Source: Longispora fulva
GTDB taxonomy: Bacteria; Actinomycetota; Actinomycetes; Mycobacteriales; Micromonosporaceae
Assembly: GCF_015751905.1 (NCBI RefSeq)
Contig: NZ_JADOUF010000001.1
Location: 8,493,501 to 8,557,500, forward strand
Length of the DNA: 64,000 nucleotides
Direction of reading: 5' to 3'
The notes under the pieces were generated by a model that saw nothing but the letters and a program-made list of their open reading frames with translations, searched no databases and was not told the origin of the DNA. Position 1 is the first letter of the stretch, and every line of letters starts with the position of its first letter. Made by a program: the position numbers and the translations under genes. This document shows positions 1-8,001 of the stretch, piece by piece.

Positions 1-553
1 CCGTCCGATCCGGTGGCGCCGACCGATCCTGCTGCTGGCGGCGGTGCTCACCCTCGTGACGGTGGCGTCGGCCCCGGGCCTGCGCGCGCTCCCCGGCAGG
101 GGACTGGCCGCCGTCCTGGACCGCACCACGAAGCCCGCCGCCGTCCTGCCGAGCGCCGCCCGCGCGTCCGGTTCGGCCGCCGGCACGTCCCCGGAGCGGC
201 TCTACGACGGCGCGAGCGACACCTTCTGGGCCCCGGCCGGCCCCGCCCCGGCCTGGATGGAGGTCGACTTCGCCAAGCCGTTCCGCCTGGTCGAGGTGAT
301 CGTGACGCCCGGGGTGTCCGCGGAGCAGAAGGCGTTCGTGACCGGTGGCCGCCCGGCGGTCCTGACGGTCGAGGTCACCGACGGGACCGGTGGGGTGACC
401 CGCCTGACGTGGCAGCTCCGCGACGCGCCGGGCGGGCAGACGTTCCCGGCGCACGTCAGTGACGTACGCCGGGTGCGGCTCACGATCGGGGCGGTCTACG
501 GAGCCCCCGACCGGCCCGCCGCCGTCGCCGAGCTGGAGTTCTACGGCCGATGA
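1..553 (+). CDS. Membrane-anchored discoidin-like (F5/8C / NADase-type glycan-binding) protein, 5' partial
   Basis: The reading frame is open from the first bases of the window, so the true start lies upstream. The visible N-terminal end is basic (RPIRWRRP) and runs directly into a hydrophobic stretch (ILLLAAVLTLVTVA), which is a membrane span. After a Pro/Ala-rich linker comes a domain of about 120 residues with LYDGASDTFWAP, WMEVDFAKPFRLVEVIVTPG and a final VAELEFYGR. This is the strand pattern of the galactose-binding-like fold used by F5/8C and NADase-type glycan-binding domains. It is inferred to bind a surface glycan. The missing N-terminus may hold a zinc ribbon, as in similar actinobacterial proteins, but that cannot be seen here. 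Confidence 0.7.
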   Translation, partial: RPIRWRRPILLLAAVLTLVTVASAPGLRALPGRGLAAVLDRTTKPAAVLPSAARASGSAAGTSPERLYDGASDTFWAPAGPAPAWMEVDFAKPFRLVEVIVTPGVSAEQKAFVTGGRPAVLTVEVTDGTGGVTRLTWQLRDAPGGQTFPAHVSDVRRVRLTIGAVYGAPDRPAAVAELEFYGR

Positions 554-591
554 ACCCCACCAGCGCGATAACGCCGACCTGGCCGATGTGC

Positions 592-1338
592 TCAGCCCAG
601 GGTCGCGAGGATCTCCGCGTACCGCTGCCGGGCCTGCCCCGCCGCCGCCAGATCCCCGACCCGCGTGCACGCGTCGATGAGGAGCCGCCACCCGGCGTCG
701 CAGTACCGGTCGATCTCCGTGCATTGGTGGGCCGCCGACACGGCCTCGTCGTGGTCGTCGCGGAGCACGGCCGAGCGGGCCAGGTCCACGGCGGCGGTGG
801 CCGCGCGGCGGCGCAGGGATTCGCGGGTGCCGACGACCCATTCCTCGGGACCGTCCTCGGGGAGCAGGTCGCCGTGGTAGACGTCGAGCGCCGTGCGGAG
901 CGCGACGGTGAGGGTGTCGAAGTCCCCGGCGAGCCGGGCGTCGTGCGCGGTGTCGATGGCGGCCCCGAAGGTCGCCACGTCGCAGTATCCCCCGGTGGGG
1001 AGGACGAGTTGGTAGGCGTCCCCGGAGCGCTGGAGCTGGCAGGATTCGCCGGTCGCGGTGTCGAGGAACTTGCGCAGGCTGGAGAGGGTGACGTGCAGGT
1101 TGTGCGTGGCCGGCACGGCGTCGGTGTCCGGCCACAGGGCGTCGAGCAGCGTCTCGCGGTGCACCGGGTGCCCGGTCCGCATGGCGAGCAGCCGCAGGGC
1201 GGTGCGGGTCCGGGGTCTGATCCCGGCGTAGTCGATGGGACGCCCGTGCACCCGGAGCCGGAATCCGCCGAAGCACCGGATCTCGACGCGTGAGGTGTGG
1301 ACGGTTCTGAACGGGCTGCGCTGTGCGAGTGTGGACAC
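592..1338 (-). CDS. SARP-type (BTAD) transcriptional regulator
   Basis: A 248-residue protein with a winged-helix OmpR-like DNA-binding domain (about residues 10-105; VEIRCFGGFRLRVHGRPI, HVTLSSLRKFLD) followed by a bacterial transcriptional activation domain (about 110-245). This is the short form of the Streptomyces antibiotic regulatory protein family, without an ATPase module. Such proteins bind direct heptameric repeats and activate nearby promoters. The GTG start at 1338 is chosen because GGGAGG lies 5 bases upstream; the frame stays open to 1623, but that extension has no domain. No biosynthetic cluster is visible beside it, so its target is unknown. Confidence 0.82.
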   Translation of the reverse strand: MSTLAQRSPFRTVHTSRVEIRCFGGFRLRVHGRPIDYAGIRPRTRTALRLLAMRTGHPVHRETLLDALWPDTDAVPATHNLHVTLSSLRKFLDTATGESCQLQRSGDAYQLVLPTGGYCDVATFGAAIDTAHDARLAGDFDTLTVALRTALDVYHGDLLPEDGPEEWVVGTRESLRRRAATAAVDLARSAVLRDDHDEAVSAAHQCTEIDRYCDAGWRLLIDACTRVGDLAAAGQARQRYAEILATLG

Positions 1339-1495
1339 ATGCCCTCCCGTGAAGTTACAGCAGGTCAGGGCAGAATCCCACGGTAAAGATCGAGTGTGGC
1401 GATTGAGCCCGGTATCCGACAGTAGTTTCCATCGATCGCAGCGTAGTTCCGGGAACCGGCTGGCCGTCGGCCGTCGCCTGGCGTAGTTTCCGCTG

Positions 1496-1693
1496 GTGGG
1501 CAGCACAGTGCGGGGCCGGTACCGGTGGCGGACGAGACTCCGGCGCCGGCTGCCGTGGGTGCTGGTCGACCGGGGCTGGGCCGACAAGGGAGCCTCGGAC
1601 TGCGGCGCCCACGAGTGGTACAACGCCGACGGAGTGGTCGAGCGCTGCTACCACTGCGCGCCGGGCGAGCGCCCCCGTTCCCCGCGCGCCTGA
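1496..1693 (+). CDS. Small conserved-looking Cys/His protein
   Basis: A 65-residue frame from a GTG start. The N-terminal half is Arg-rich (GRYRWRTRLRRRLPW). The C-terminal half has an ordered Cys/His pattern, DCGAHEWYNADGVVERCYHC, with three Cys and two His in about 20 residues. This looks like a small zinc- or heme-binding knuckle rather than a chance frame. It is divergent from the SARP gene, with 157 bases between them. The function is unknown. The case for coding rests on the ordered motif and on the lack of any competing gene on the other strand once the SARP start is set at 1338. Confidence 0.5.
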   Translation: MGSTVRGRYRWRTRLRRRLPWVLVDRGWADKGASDCGAHEWYNADGVVERCYHCAPGERPRSPRA

Positions 1694-1711
1694 CACCCGG
1701 GACGGGTGCGA

Positions 1712-3274
1712 CTACCTGGGCAGCTCGCGGATCAGCACCTTGCCGGTCGCGTTGCGCGGCAGCACGTCGAGGAACACCACGTCCCGGGGCACCGAGAACC
1801 GCGCCAGATGCTCCCGCACATGCGCCCGCACCGCGTCGGCGTCCAGTTCGGCTCCCGGGTGCAGCACCACCCAGGCCGCCAGCCGCTGCCCCCACTCGGG
1901 ATCGGCGACCCCGGCCACGCAACACTCCAGTACGGCGTCGAGACGGCTGAGCAGGTCCTCGACCTCGCGCGGGTACACGTTCTCCCCGCCCGAGATGATC
2001 ATGTCGTCCTCGCGGCCGTCGACGAACAGCCGGCCCTCGGCGTCGAGGTGCCCGACGTCGCCGGTGCGGAGCATGCCGTCGCGGATCTCCTTGCTGTCCC
2101 CGTGGGTGTACCCGTCGAACAGCATGTCGTTGGCGACGAAGATGTGCCCGGTCTCGCCGGGAGGGGTGGCCGCACCGTCCCCGGTGAGGATCGCCAGCCG
2201 GGTGCCGAGCGGGGGCCGGCCGGCGGTGCCGGGGGCGGCGCGCAGGTCGGCGGGCTGGGCGACGGCCACCCAGGAGGCCTCGGTGGAGCCGTAGAGGTTG
2301 TAGAGCACGTCGCCGTAGGCGTCCATGAACTCGGTGGCCAGGTCGCCGGGCAGGGGCGAGCCGCTGGCGGCGACGACCCGCAGGGAGGGCAGGCGGGGCA
2401 CGTCGCCGTGGTCGAGGAGGCGTTGCAGCATCACGGGCACGACCCACAGCGCGGTGCAGGCGTGTTCGGCGAGCAGCTTGTTGACGGCCGCCGGCTCGAA
2501 CTTTCGGCGCAGCACGAGGGTCGCGCGCAGCGCGGTGGAGAACTGCAGCCCGCCGAAGCCCCAGGTGTGGAACACGGGCGCGGCGATCAGGACCGTGTCG
2601 CCGACCTTGAGCGGGATCTTGGAAAGCATCGCGGCGACGGGGGCCAGGCTGTGCGCGGCGGGCCGCCGGGCGCCCTTGGGCGCGCCGGTGGTGCCGGAGG
2701 TGAGGATGATGGTCCGGCCGGGCCGGGCCGGTGGAGACAGGGGGTCGGCGGTGCCGTCGGAGCAGATCCGTTCGAGGTCGCCGAGGCCGTCGTCGGACCA
2801 GGCCAGGTAGCGGGGCAGGTCGACCCCGTCGAGCACGGGTGCGAACTCCTCGTCGGCGACGAGCACGTCGACCTTCTGCTGTTCGAGCACGGTGCGCATC
2901 TGGCCGGCCGACAGTCCGGTGTTCAACAGCACGACATCCGCGCCGATCTTGCTTGCCGCGATCATGGTCTCGATCGCGCCCCGGTGGTTGCGGCACAACA
3001 ACCCGATCCGGGGGGTACCGAACCGGGCGAGGTCCCGCGCCAGCCGGTTCGTCCGCAGGTCCACCTGCGCGAACGTCAGGCTGCCCGCGTCGTCGATGAT
3101 GGCCGTGCGGTGGGGATCGCGCCGGGCGGCCGACGTGTACTCCCCGGCCAGGCTCAGCCCCCACCGGGCGAGCGCGCCGACCTGGCGCACGATCCGGTCG
3201 GGTCGCCCCGGGTTCAGCAGTCCACTGCGGACGAAGGTGGTGGCCAGGCGGGTGAGTGCGCCGATCGAGTACAC
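1712..3274 (-). CDS. Fatty acyl-CoA synthetase (AMP-dependent ligase, FadD type)
   Basis: A 520-residue member of the adenylate-forming superfamily, which activates a fatty or other carboxylic acid with ATP and joins it to CoA. Visible motifs are the P-loop TSGTTGAPKG (192-201), YGSTEA in the A5 position, RTGDVGHLD, the hinge DGREDDMIISGGENVYP, and the C-terminal catalytic lysine in NATGKV. The GTG start has GGGAG 7 bases upstream. It lies downstream of the acyl-CoA dehydrogenase gene on the same strand, but a strong hairpin at 3304-3336 separates them. The neighbourhood indicates use in beta-oxidation. Chain-length preference cannot be read from the sequence. Confidence 0.92.
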   Translation of the reverse strand: MYSIGALTRLATTFVRSGLLNPGRPDRIVRQVGALARWGLSLAGEYTSAARRDPHRTAIIDDAGSLTFAQVDLRTNRLARDLARFGTPRIGLLCRNHRGAIETMIAASKIGADVVLLNTGLSAGQMRTVLEQQKVDVLVADEEFAPVLDGVDLPRYLAWSDDGLGDLERICSDGTADPLSPPARPGRTIILTSGTTGAPKGARRPAAHSLAPVAAMLSKIPLKVGDTVLIAAPVFHTWGFGGLQFSTALRATLVLRRKFEPAAVNKLLAEHACTALWVVPVMLQRLLDHGDVPRLPSLRVVAASGSPLPGDLATEFMDAYGDVLYNLYGSTEASWVAVAQPADLRAAPGTAGRPPLGTRLAILTGDGAATPPGETGHIFVANDMLFDGYTHGDSKEIRDGMLRTGDVGHLDAEGRLFVDGREDDMIISGGENVYPREVEDLLSRLDAVLECCVAGVADPEWGQRLAAWVVLHPGAELDADAVRAHVREHLARFSVPRDVVFLDVLPRNATGKVLIRELPR

Positions 3275-3303
3275 CTGCGGGCTCCCGGGGTCGAGGGTCG
3301 GGC

Positions 3304-3336
3304 CGGCATCCCCCTGGGGGAGCCAGGGGGATGCCG
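3304..3336 (-). terminator. Strong hairpin terminator behind the acyl-CoA dehydrogenase gene
   Basis: GGCATCCCCCT at 3305-3315 pairs perfectly with AGGGGGATGCC at 3325-3335, and one more C-G pair closes the stem at 3304/3336. The loop is 9 bases. There is no T-run, as is usual for actinomycete terminators. It lies between the stop of the dehydrogenase and the start of the ligase gene, both on the minus strand. Confidence 0.7.
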
Positions 3337-3338
3337 AT

Positions 3339-3378
3339 GACTGCTCAGGGCAGCGGTTGACTGCTCAGCGCAGCGACG
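3339..3378. repeat. 20-bp tandem duplication overlapping the 3' end of the dehydrogenase gene
   Basis: Two adjacent 20-base units (3339-3358 and 3359-3378) share GACTGCTCAG.GCAGCG and match at 16 of 20 positions. The second unit contains the stop codon and last residues of the acyl-CoA dehydrogenase gene. The first lies just downstream of the stop, so the gene's tail has been copied in place. Confidence 0.6.
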
Positions 3379-4570
3379 CGCCGGAGATCTGGCGGGCGAT
3401 GACCAGCCGCTGGATCTCGGACGTACCCTCGAAGATAGTGAAGATCTTCGAATCGCGGTACCACCGCTCGACCGGGTGTTCCCGGCTGTAGCCGTAGCCG
3501 CCGAGGATCTGCACCGCCTGCTCGGTGGTGCGCACCGCGACCTCGCCAGCCTTGAGCTTGGACATCGAGCCCTCGCCCATCGTGAACTTCTTGCCGTTGC
3601 GACCCATCCACGCGGCCCGCCAGACCAGCAGCCGGGCGGCCTCGATGTCCATGGCCATGTCGGCGAGCATGAACGCGATCGCCTGGTTCTCCACGATCGG
3701 CTTGCCGAACTGGACCCGGGTCTTGGCGTACTCCAGCGAGTACTCGTACGCCGCGCGGGCGATGCCCACGGCCATCGCGCCGACCGACGGCCGGGTCAGC
3801 TCGAAGGTCTGCATCGACTTGTTGCTGGCCTTCTTGCCCTCCCGGGCCCTGGCGAGGCGCTCGTCGAGGGCCTCCTTGCCGCCGAGCAGGCACGAGCCGG
3901 GCACCCGCACGTCGTCGAGGTAGACGTCGGCGGTGTGCGAGGCGCGCAGGCCCAGCTTCTTCATCTTGGTCGGGCTGGTCAGCCCCGGCGTGCCGGGCGG
4001 CACGATGAAGCCGGCCTGGCCGCGCGAGCCCAGCGACGGGTCGACGGAGGCCATCACGACGTGCACGCCGGCGATGCCGCCGTTGGTCGCGAAGCACTTG
4101 TTTCCGTTGAGGACCCACTCGTCGGTGGCCTCGTCGTACACCGCGCGGGTGCGCATCGCGCCCACGTCGGAGCCGGCCTCGGGCTCGGTGGAGCAGAACG
4201 CGGCGACGGCCGGCTTGTCCACGTCGCCGTAGCACTGCGGGATCCACTCGACCAGCTGCTCGGGGTCGCCAGCGGAGTAGATCGAGGCCACGGCGAGGTT
4301 CGTGCCGTAGATGGCCAGCCCGATGCCGGCGTCACCCCAGAAAAGCTCCTCCAGGGCGATCGGCAGGGACAGGCCCGTGCCGTCGGCCCAGAACTCGGCG
4401 ACGGTCTCGAACCCGTACAGCCCGATCTTCGCGGCCTCCTGGATGATCGGCCAGGGGGTCTCCTCCCGCTCGTCCCACTCGTGGGCTGCGGGGCGGATCA
4501 CGGACTCCGCGAAGCCGTGGATCCAGGTCCGCAGCTCCTCGTGGTCGTCGGTGAGCTCGAAGTCGACCAC
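3365..4570 (-). CDS. Acyl-CoA dehydrogenase (FadE type)
   Basis: A 401-residue flavoprotein of the acyl-CoA dehydrogenase family, which introduces the alpha-beta double bond of acyl-CoA and passes electrons to ETF. The N-terminal helical domain (about 1-130), the middle beta domain (CSTEPEAGSD, FATNGG, LGLRASHTADVYLDDVRVP) and the C-terminal helical domain are all present. The usual catalytic glutamate is in the IFEGTSEIQR motif (E about 381), and RVQFGKPI marks the FAD-binding region. Its start lies 4 bases after the stop of the SCP2 gene, so the two are co-transcribed. Expression is probably governed by the palindrome at 5053-5064. Confidence 0.93.
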   Translation of the reverse strand: MVDFELTDDHEELRTWIHGFAESVIRPAAHEWDEREETPWPIIQEAAKIGLYGFETVAEFWADGTGLSLPIALEELFWGDAGIGLAIYGTNLAVASIYSAGDPEQLVEWIPQCYGDVDKPAVAAFCSTEPEAGSDVGAMRTRAVYDEATDEWVLNGNKCFATNGGIAGVHVVMASVDPSLGSRGQAGFIVPPGTPGLTSPTKMKKLGLRASHTADVYLDDVRVPGSCLLGGKEALDERLARAREGKKASNKSMQTFELTRPSVGAMAVGIARAAYEYSLEYAKTRVQFGKPIVENQAIAFMLADMAMDIEAARLLVWRAAWMGRNGKKFTMGEGSMSKLKAGEVAVRTTEQAVQILGGYGYSREHPVERWYRDSKIFTIFEGTSEIQRLVIARQISGASLR

Positions 4571-4574
4571 GTCG

Positions 4575-5027
4575 TTACGCCTTGGGGATGTTGAAGAGGC
4601 TGGCCAGGCCGGCCGCGAACCCGAGGTCGCCCTTGATCTTGATCTTGCCGGTCATGAACTGCACCGGCGGGGAGGCGTTGCCCGAGGCGAGCTTGAGGAA
4701 CTCGGTGCCGTTCAGGCTGATGGTCGCGCGGGGCTCGCCCTCGCCGTCCTTGTTCACGGTGCACTCGGTGCCGTTGAGCACCGTCTCGTACAGGTCGTAG
4801 CCGCCGCCCGGCTTGTCCAGGATCTTCCAGTGCAGGATGGCGTTGGTGGACTTGCCGCCCTTGTATACCTGCTGCATCCGGCTGAACACCTCGTCGAGGA
4901 CCGTGGTCCGGGCGTCGGCGTCCTCCAGGATCTGCGCGAACACCTCCTTCGGCGCGGTCTTCACGAGCTTGGCGAAGTCGCTCGGGCTGATCTCGCTCAG
5001 ATTCCCGAAGCCGTCGATCTCGGCCAT
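4575..5027 (-). CDS. SCP2 sterol-carrier domain protein
   Basis: A 150-residue protein. The C-terminal 100 residues match the SCP2 fold (YETVLNGTECTVNKDGEGEP, TISLNGTEFLKLASGNASPP, MTGKIKIKGDLGFAAGLASLF). SCP2 domains bind acyl chains, acyl-CoA or sterols in a hydrophobic tunnel. It is first in the operon with the acyl-CoA dehydrogenase and probably presents or buffers acyl-CoA substrates. The start is supported by GGAGG 7 bases upstream of ATG. The gene reads away from the TetR gene across a 68-base promoter region that holds a palindromic operator. Confidence 0.87.
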   Translation of the reverse strand: MAEIDGFGNLSEISPSDFAKLVKTAPKEVFAQILEDADARTTVLDEVFSRMQQVYKGGKSTNAILHWKILDKPGGGYDLYETVLNGTECTVNKDGEGEPRATISLNGTEFLKLASGNASPPVQFMTGKIKIKGDLGFAAGLASLFNIPKA

Positions 5028-5047
5028 GGTGGTTCCTCCGTTTGTCC

Positions 5048-5073
5048 TAACCTACTTGCGAGTAAGGTTACGT
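5048..5073. promoter_or_regulatory. Operator for the divergent TetR regulator (site 1)
   Basis: The core TACTTGCGAGTA (5053-5064) is palindromic at 10 of 12 positions and is flanked by TAACC and AGGTTA. On the minus strand the block reads CTTACTCGCAAGTAGGTTAG, which matches the block at 7973-7992 in the fabG4/fadA2 promoter with a single difference over 20 bases. It lies midway between the SCP2 and TetR start codons. Confidence 0.75.
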
Positions 5074-5084
5074 CGCGGTAGGTA

Positions 5085-5096
5085 GACTGGCAAGTA
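5085..5096. promoter_or_regulatory. Possible weaker second operator at the TetR start codon
   Basis: GACTGGCAAGTA resembles the core of site 1 (reverse complement TACTTGCCAGTC). Its centre is 32 bp from the centre of site 1, three helical turns, and its last base is the first base of the TetR ATG. Binding here would block the TetR gene itself. The match is imperfect. Confidence 0.4.
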
Positions 5097-5734
5097 TGAC
5101 GACGACAAAATCGCGGCGACTTCCCCGGGCGGTCCGGGAACGGCAGATGCTCGACGCCGCGGTGGCCGTGTTCGCCGAACACGGGTACCACGCCGCTTCC
5201 ATGGACGAGATCGCCGAGCGAGCCGGCATCTCCAAGCCCATGGTGTACGCCTACCTCGGCACCAAGGAGGAGCTGTTCGTCGCGTGCATCAACCGCGAGT
5301 CCGAGCTGCTCATGACGGCAGTGGCCGAGGAGATCGTGGGCGAGATGGAGCCCGACGAGCGGCTCTGGCGGGGGCTGCGGGCGTTTCTCGGCTTCGTCGC
5401 CGCGCACCGCGACGCGTGGATCGTGCTGTACCGCCAGGCCCGCTCCCAGGGCGTGCCCTTCGCCAGTGAGGTGGAGGCCAGCCGGACCCGGGTCGTCGAC
5501 GCGGTCGCCGCGCTGCTCGGCGGCGCGGCGGAGCGCATGGAGCCCGGGCCGGTGAAGGGCGACCTGGCGGCGATGGCCACGGCGCTGGTCGGCGCGGGGG
5601 AGGCCCTCGCCGACTGGATCGCCGACCATCCCGACGCCGACCCGGAGGCCGCCGCCGCCCGGCTGATGAACCTGGTCTGGCTGGGCTTCGGCACCCTGCT
5701 CACCGGCGCGAGGTGGACCCCGCCGGCCGCCTGA
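5096..5734 (+). CDS. TetR-family repressor of the lipid-degradation genes
   Basis: A 212-residue protein with an N-terminal TetR helix-turn-helix (about residues 10-56: AVFAEHGYHAASMDEIAERAGISKPMVY in pieces, then AYLGTKEEL) and an all-helical ligand-binding domain. Family members are released from DNA by small ligands; here acyl-CoA esters are the likely effectors, inferred from the neighbours. It is divergent from the SCP2-dehydrogenase operon. The same palindrome found in its own promoter recurs before fabG4/fadA2, so autoregulation plus control of the island is likely. A 17-bp hairpin directly follows the stop. Confidence 0.85.
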   Translation: MTTTKSRRLPRAVRERQMLDAAVAVFAEHGYHAASMDEIAERAGISKPMVYAYLGTKEELFVACINRESELLMTAVAEEIVGEMEPDERLWRGLRAFLGFVAAHRDAWIVLYRQARSQGVPFASEVEASRTRVVDAVAALLGGAAERMEPGPVKGDLAAMATALVGAGEALADWIADHPDADPEAAAARLMNLVWLGFGTLLTGARWTPPAA

Positions 5735-5738
5735 GCGA

Positions 5739-5776
5739 CGCCAGGGGAGGTCGCCACCCGGCGACCTCCCCTGGCG
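5739..5776. terminator. Bidirectional terminator between the TetR and MaoC genes
   Basis: CGCCAGGGGAGGTCGCC (5739-5755) and GGCGACCTCCCCTGGCG (5760-5776) form a perfect 17-bp stem with a 4-base loop. It fills the space between the convergent stop codons of the TetR and MaoC genes, so it can serve both strands. Confidence 0.85.
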
Positions 5777-6607
5777 CTACGACACCGTTCCGCTCAGGTG
5801 CGGCTTGCCTGTGCGCACGTCGTGCACCGCGAACGCCCCGCCGTCCGAGGAGAAGCCCACCGTGGCGGGCAGCAGTACCGGCAGCTTGAACCGGACGTCC
5901 ACCGTGTACGCCGCCGGCAGCCGCCCCTCCAGCGCCGCCAGGCACCGCGCCTTCGTCCACATCCCGTGCGCGATGGCCCGGGGGAACCCGAAGGCGCGGG
6001 CGGTCAGCGCGTACAGGTGGATCGGGTTGGCGTCCCCGGAGACCGCGGCGTAGCGCCGACCGGCGTCGCCGGGCACCCGCCACACCGCGCTGGGTCTCGG
6101 CGCCTCGGGCCGGTCCGCCCCGCCGGCCCTGTCACCGGCGACCGGTTCGTCACCGGACGCCGCCTCGCCCCCGGAGCCCCCGGTCGCCGCGCCTTTGCGC
6201 AGATACGTCGACCAGTCCTGCCACACGAGCTCCCCGTCGACCCGCGCCTCGCTCACCACGTCGAACTGCCGCCCCTTGTCGTGCGGCCGCAGGTCGGCCG
6301 CCCGCACGGTCAGCGCCAACGTCTCAGACGCCAGCACCGGCCGGTGCACCGTGATCCGGTTGGCGACGTGCACGAGTCCCAGTACCGGAAAGGGGAAGTC
6401 CGACCGGGTGAGCAGGTCCATCTGGAGCGGGAAGGACAGCACGTGCGGATAGGTCGCCGGCAGCGCGTCGGACACCCGGAAACCGCACACCTTCGCGTAC
6501 CCGGCCAGCGCCCGCCGGTCGACGGACACCTCCCGGCTCAGCTCGGCCGTGGGCAGCGCGTCCCCGCGATGGGTGACCGTGGCCAGCGCCCGCAGAACGC
6601 TGACCAC
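5777..6607 (-). CDS. htdX: MaoC-family double-hotdog dehydratase, HtdX-like
   Basis: A 276-residue protein with two hotdog halves. The C-terminal half carries the hydratase-2 signature YAAVSGDANPIH (186-197) followed by AIAHGMWTKA. Asp, His and Ser of this motif handle water addition to, or loss from, 3-hydroxyacyl thioesters. A low-complexity linker (about 140-175) joins the halves. Together with fabG4 directly upstream and divergent fadA2, the order matches Rv0241c-Rv0242c-Rv0243 of Mycobacterium tuberculosis, hence the symbol. The GTG start lies 1 base after the fabG4 stop, so the two are translationally coupled. Confidence 0.83.
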   Translation of the reverse strand: MVSVLRALATVTHRGDALPTAELSREVSVDRRALAGYAKVCGFRVSDALPATYPHVLSFPLQMDLLTRSDFPFPVLGLVHVANRITVHRPVLASETLALTVRAADLRPHDKGRQFDVVSEARVDGELVWQDWSTYLRKGAATGGSGGEAASGDEPVAGDRAGGADRPEAPRPSAVWRVPGDAGRRYAAVSGDANPIHLYALTARAFGFPRAIAHGMWTKARCLAALEGRLPAAYTVDVRFKLPVLLPATVGFSSDGGAFAVHDVRTGKPHLSGTVS

Positions 6608-6608
6608 C

Positions 6609-7943
6609 TCAGGCCCCCAGCAGGCTCTGGCCGCAGACCCGCACGACGTTGCCGGTGACCCCGCCGGAGCCCGGGTGGGCGAACCAGGCGACGGTCTCGG
6701 CGATGTCGACGGGCAGGCCGCCCTGGGACAGCGAGTTCATCCGCCGGCCGGCCTCGCGGATGAACAGCGGCACAGACGCCGTCATCTGGGTCTCGATGAA
6801 GCCGGGCGCGATGGCGTTGATCGTGACGTCGCGGGTGGCCAGCTCCGGGGCCCAGGACTGTACGAACCCGATCACGCCGGCCTTGGAGGTGGCGTAGTTG
6901 GTCTGCCCGACGTTGCCGGCGATGCCCGCGATGGAAGACAGGGACACGATCCGGCCACCCGGCCGTAGCACCCCGAGCAGACCCTCGGTGATCCGTTCCT
7001 GCGCGGTGAGGTTGACGGCGAGCACCGCGTCCCACAGCTCGGGCTTCATCCGGCCGAGGGTCTTGTCGCGGATGATGCCGGCGTTGTGCACGACGATGTC
7101 GACGCCACCGTGCCGTTCGCGCAAGTGCTCGGCGAGGGTGCCGGGCGCGTCGTCGCGGGTGATGTCGAGTTGCAGGGCGGTGCCGCCGATCGCGTTGGCC
7201 ACGGCCGACAGCGCGTCGCCCATCGCCGGCACGTCGAGGCACACGACGTGCGCGCCGTCGCGGGCCAGCACCTGGGCGATGGACTCGCCGATGCCCCGGG
7301 ACGCACCGGTGACCAGGGCGACCTTGCCCTCAAGCGGCTTGTCCTCGGGGGCGGCGCCGACCGTGCCGGATCCGATCCGGATGACCTGGGCGTCCACGTA
7401 GGCCGACTTGGCCGACAGCAGGAAGCGCACCGTCGAGTCGGTGGCCTCTTCCGCGCCGGGGGCCACGTACACCAGGTGGGCGGTCGCGCCGCGCTTGAGT
7501 TCCTTGCCCACGGAGCGGACGAAGCCCTCCAGGGCGCGCTGCGCGGTGCGTGTCTGCCGGCCGGACGTGTCCTCCGGCGGGGTGCCGAGCACGATGACCC
7601 GGCCGGAGGCGGCGACCCGGCGGATCGTCGGGTGGAAGAAGTCGAAGAGGTGGCGCAGCTCGGCGCTCGACGTGATGCCGGTGGCGTCGAAGACGAGCGC
7701 GTGGTAGCGGGCGTCGGGGGCCTCGCTCGGCTCGGTGTGCACGGTGGCGTCCACGGCCGACAGGGTCTTGGTCAGTGCCGCGTCGAGCCGTCCACCGGGG
7801 GCGGAGCCCAGCAGCACCGGGCCGGCGACGACGGGCTGGCCCGGCCGGTACCGGCGGAGTTTCGCGGGGTCGGGCAGCCCCAGCTTGGGGACGAGAAAGC
7901 GCCCTGCCCCGGACGCGGCGAACTTCTGGTACCGATCGGTCAT
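6609..7943 (-). CDS. fabG4: High-molecular-weight 3-oxoacyl reductase, FabG4-like
   Basis: A 444-residue SDR with an extra N-terminal flavodoxin-like domain (about 1-200) before the classical Rossmann domain (TGASRGIG at 212-219, NAG, catalytic SS..YATSK near 335-351). This two-domain form is typical of FabG4 (Rv0242c, about 450 residues), an NADH-linked ketoacyl reductase, and differs from the short housekeeping FabG. ATG has GGGAGG 9 bases upstream. It is co-transcribed with the MaoC dehydratase and divergent from fadA2, so the three can carry out hydration, redox and thiolysis steps on the same acyl chain. Confidence 0.9.
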   Translation of the reverse strand: MTDRYQKFAASGAGRFLVPKLGLPDPAKLRRYRPGQPVVAGPVLLGSAPGGRLDAALTKTLSAVDATVHTEPSEAPDARYHALVFDATGITSSAELRHLFDFFHPTIRRVAASGRVIVLGTPPEDTSGRQTRTAQRALEGFVRSVGKELKRGATAHLVYVAPGAEEATDSTVRFLLSAKSAYVDAQVIRIGSGTVGAAPEDKPLEGKVALVTGASRGIGESIAQVLARDGAHVVCLDVPAMGDALSAVANAIGGTALQLDITRDDAPGTLAEHLRERHGGVDIVVHNAGIIRDKTLGRMKPELWDAVLAVNLTAQERITEGLLGVLRPGGRIVSLSSIAGIAGNVGQTNYATSKAGVIGFVQSWAPELATRDVTINAIAPGFIETQMTASVPLFIREAGRRMNSLSQGGLPVDIAETVAWFAHPGSGGVTGNVVRVCGQSLLGA

Positions 7944-7958
7944 GGAAAAATGCCTCCC

Positions 7959-7992
7959 TACTCCGGCGTAATCTTACTCGCCAGTAGGTTAG
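7959..7992. promoter_or_regulatory. Operator for the TetR regulator in the fabG4/fadA2 promoter (site 3, with a tandem weaker copy)
   Basis: TACTCGCCAGTA at 7975-7986 within CTTACTCGCCAGTAGGTTAG is the near-identical counterpart of the site beside the TetR gene. Sixteen bases upstream, TACTCCGGCGTA (7959-7970) is a second palindromic, weaker copy. Both lie in the short gap between the fabG4 and fadA2 start codons and could repress both directions at once. Confidence 0.75.
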
Positions 7993-8001
7993 AGTGGAAG
8001 C

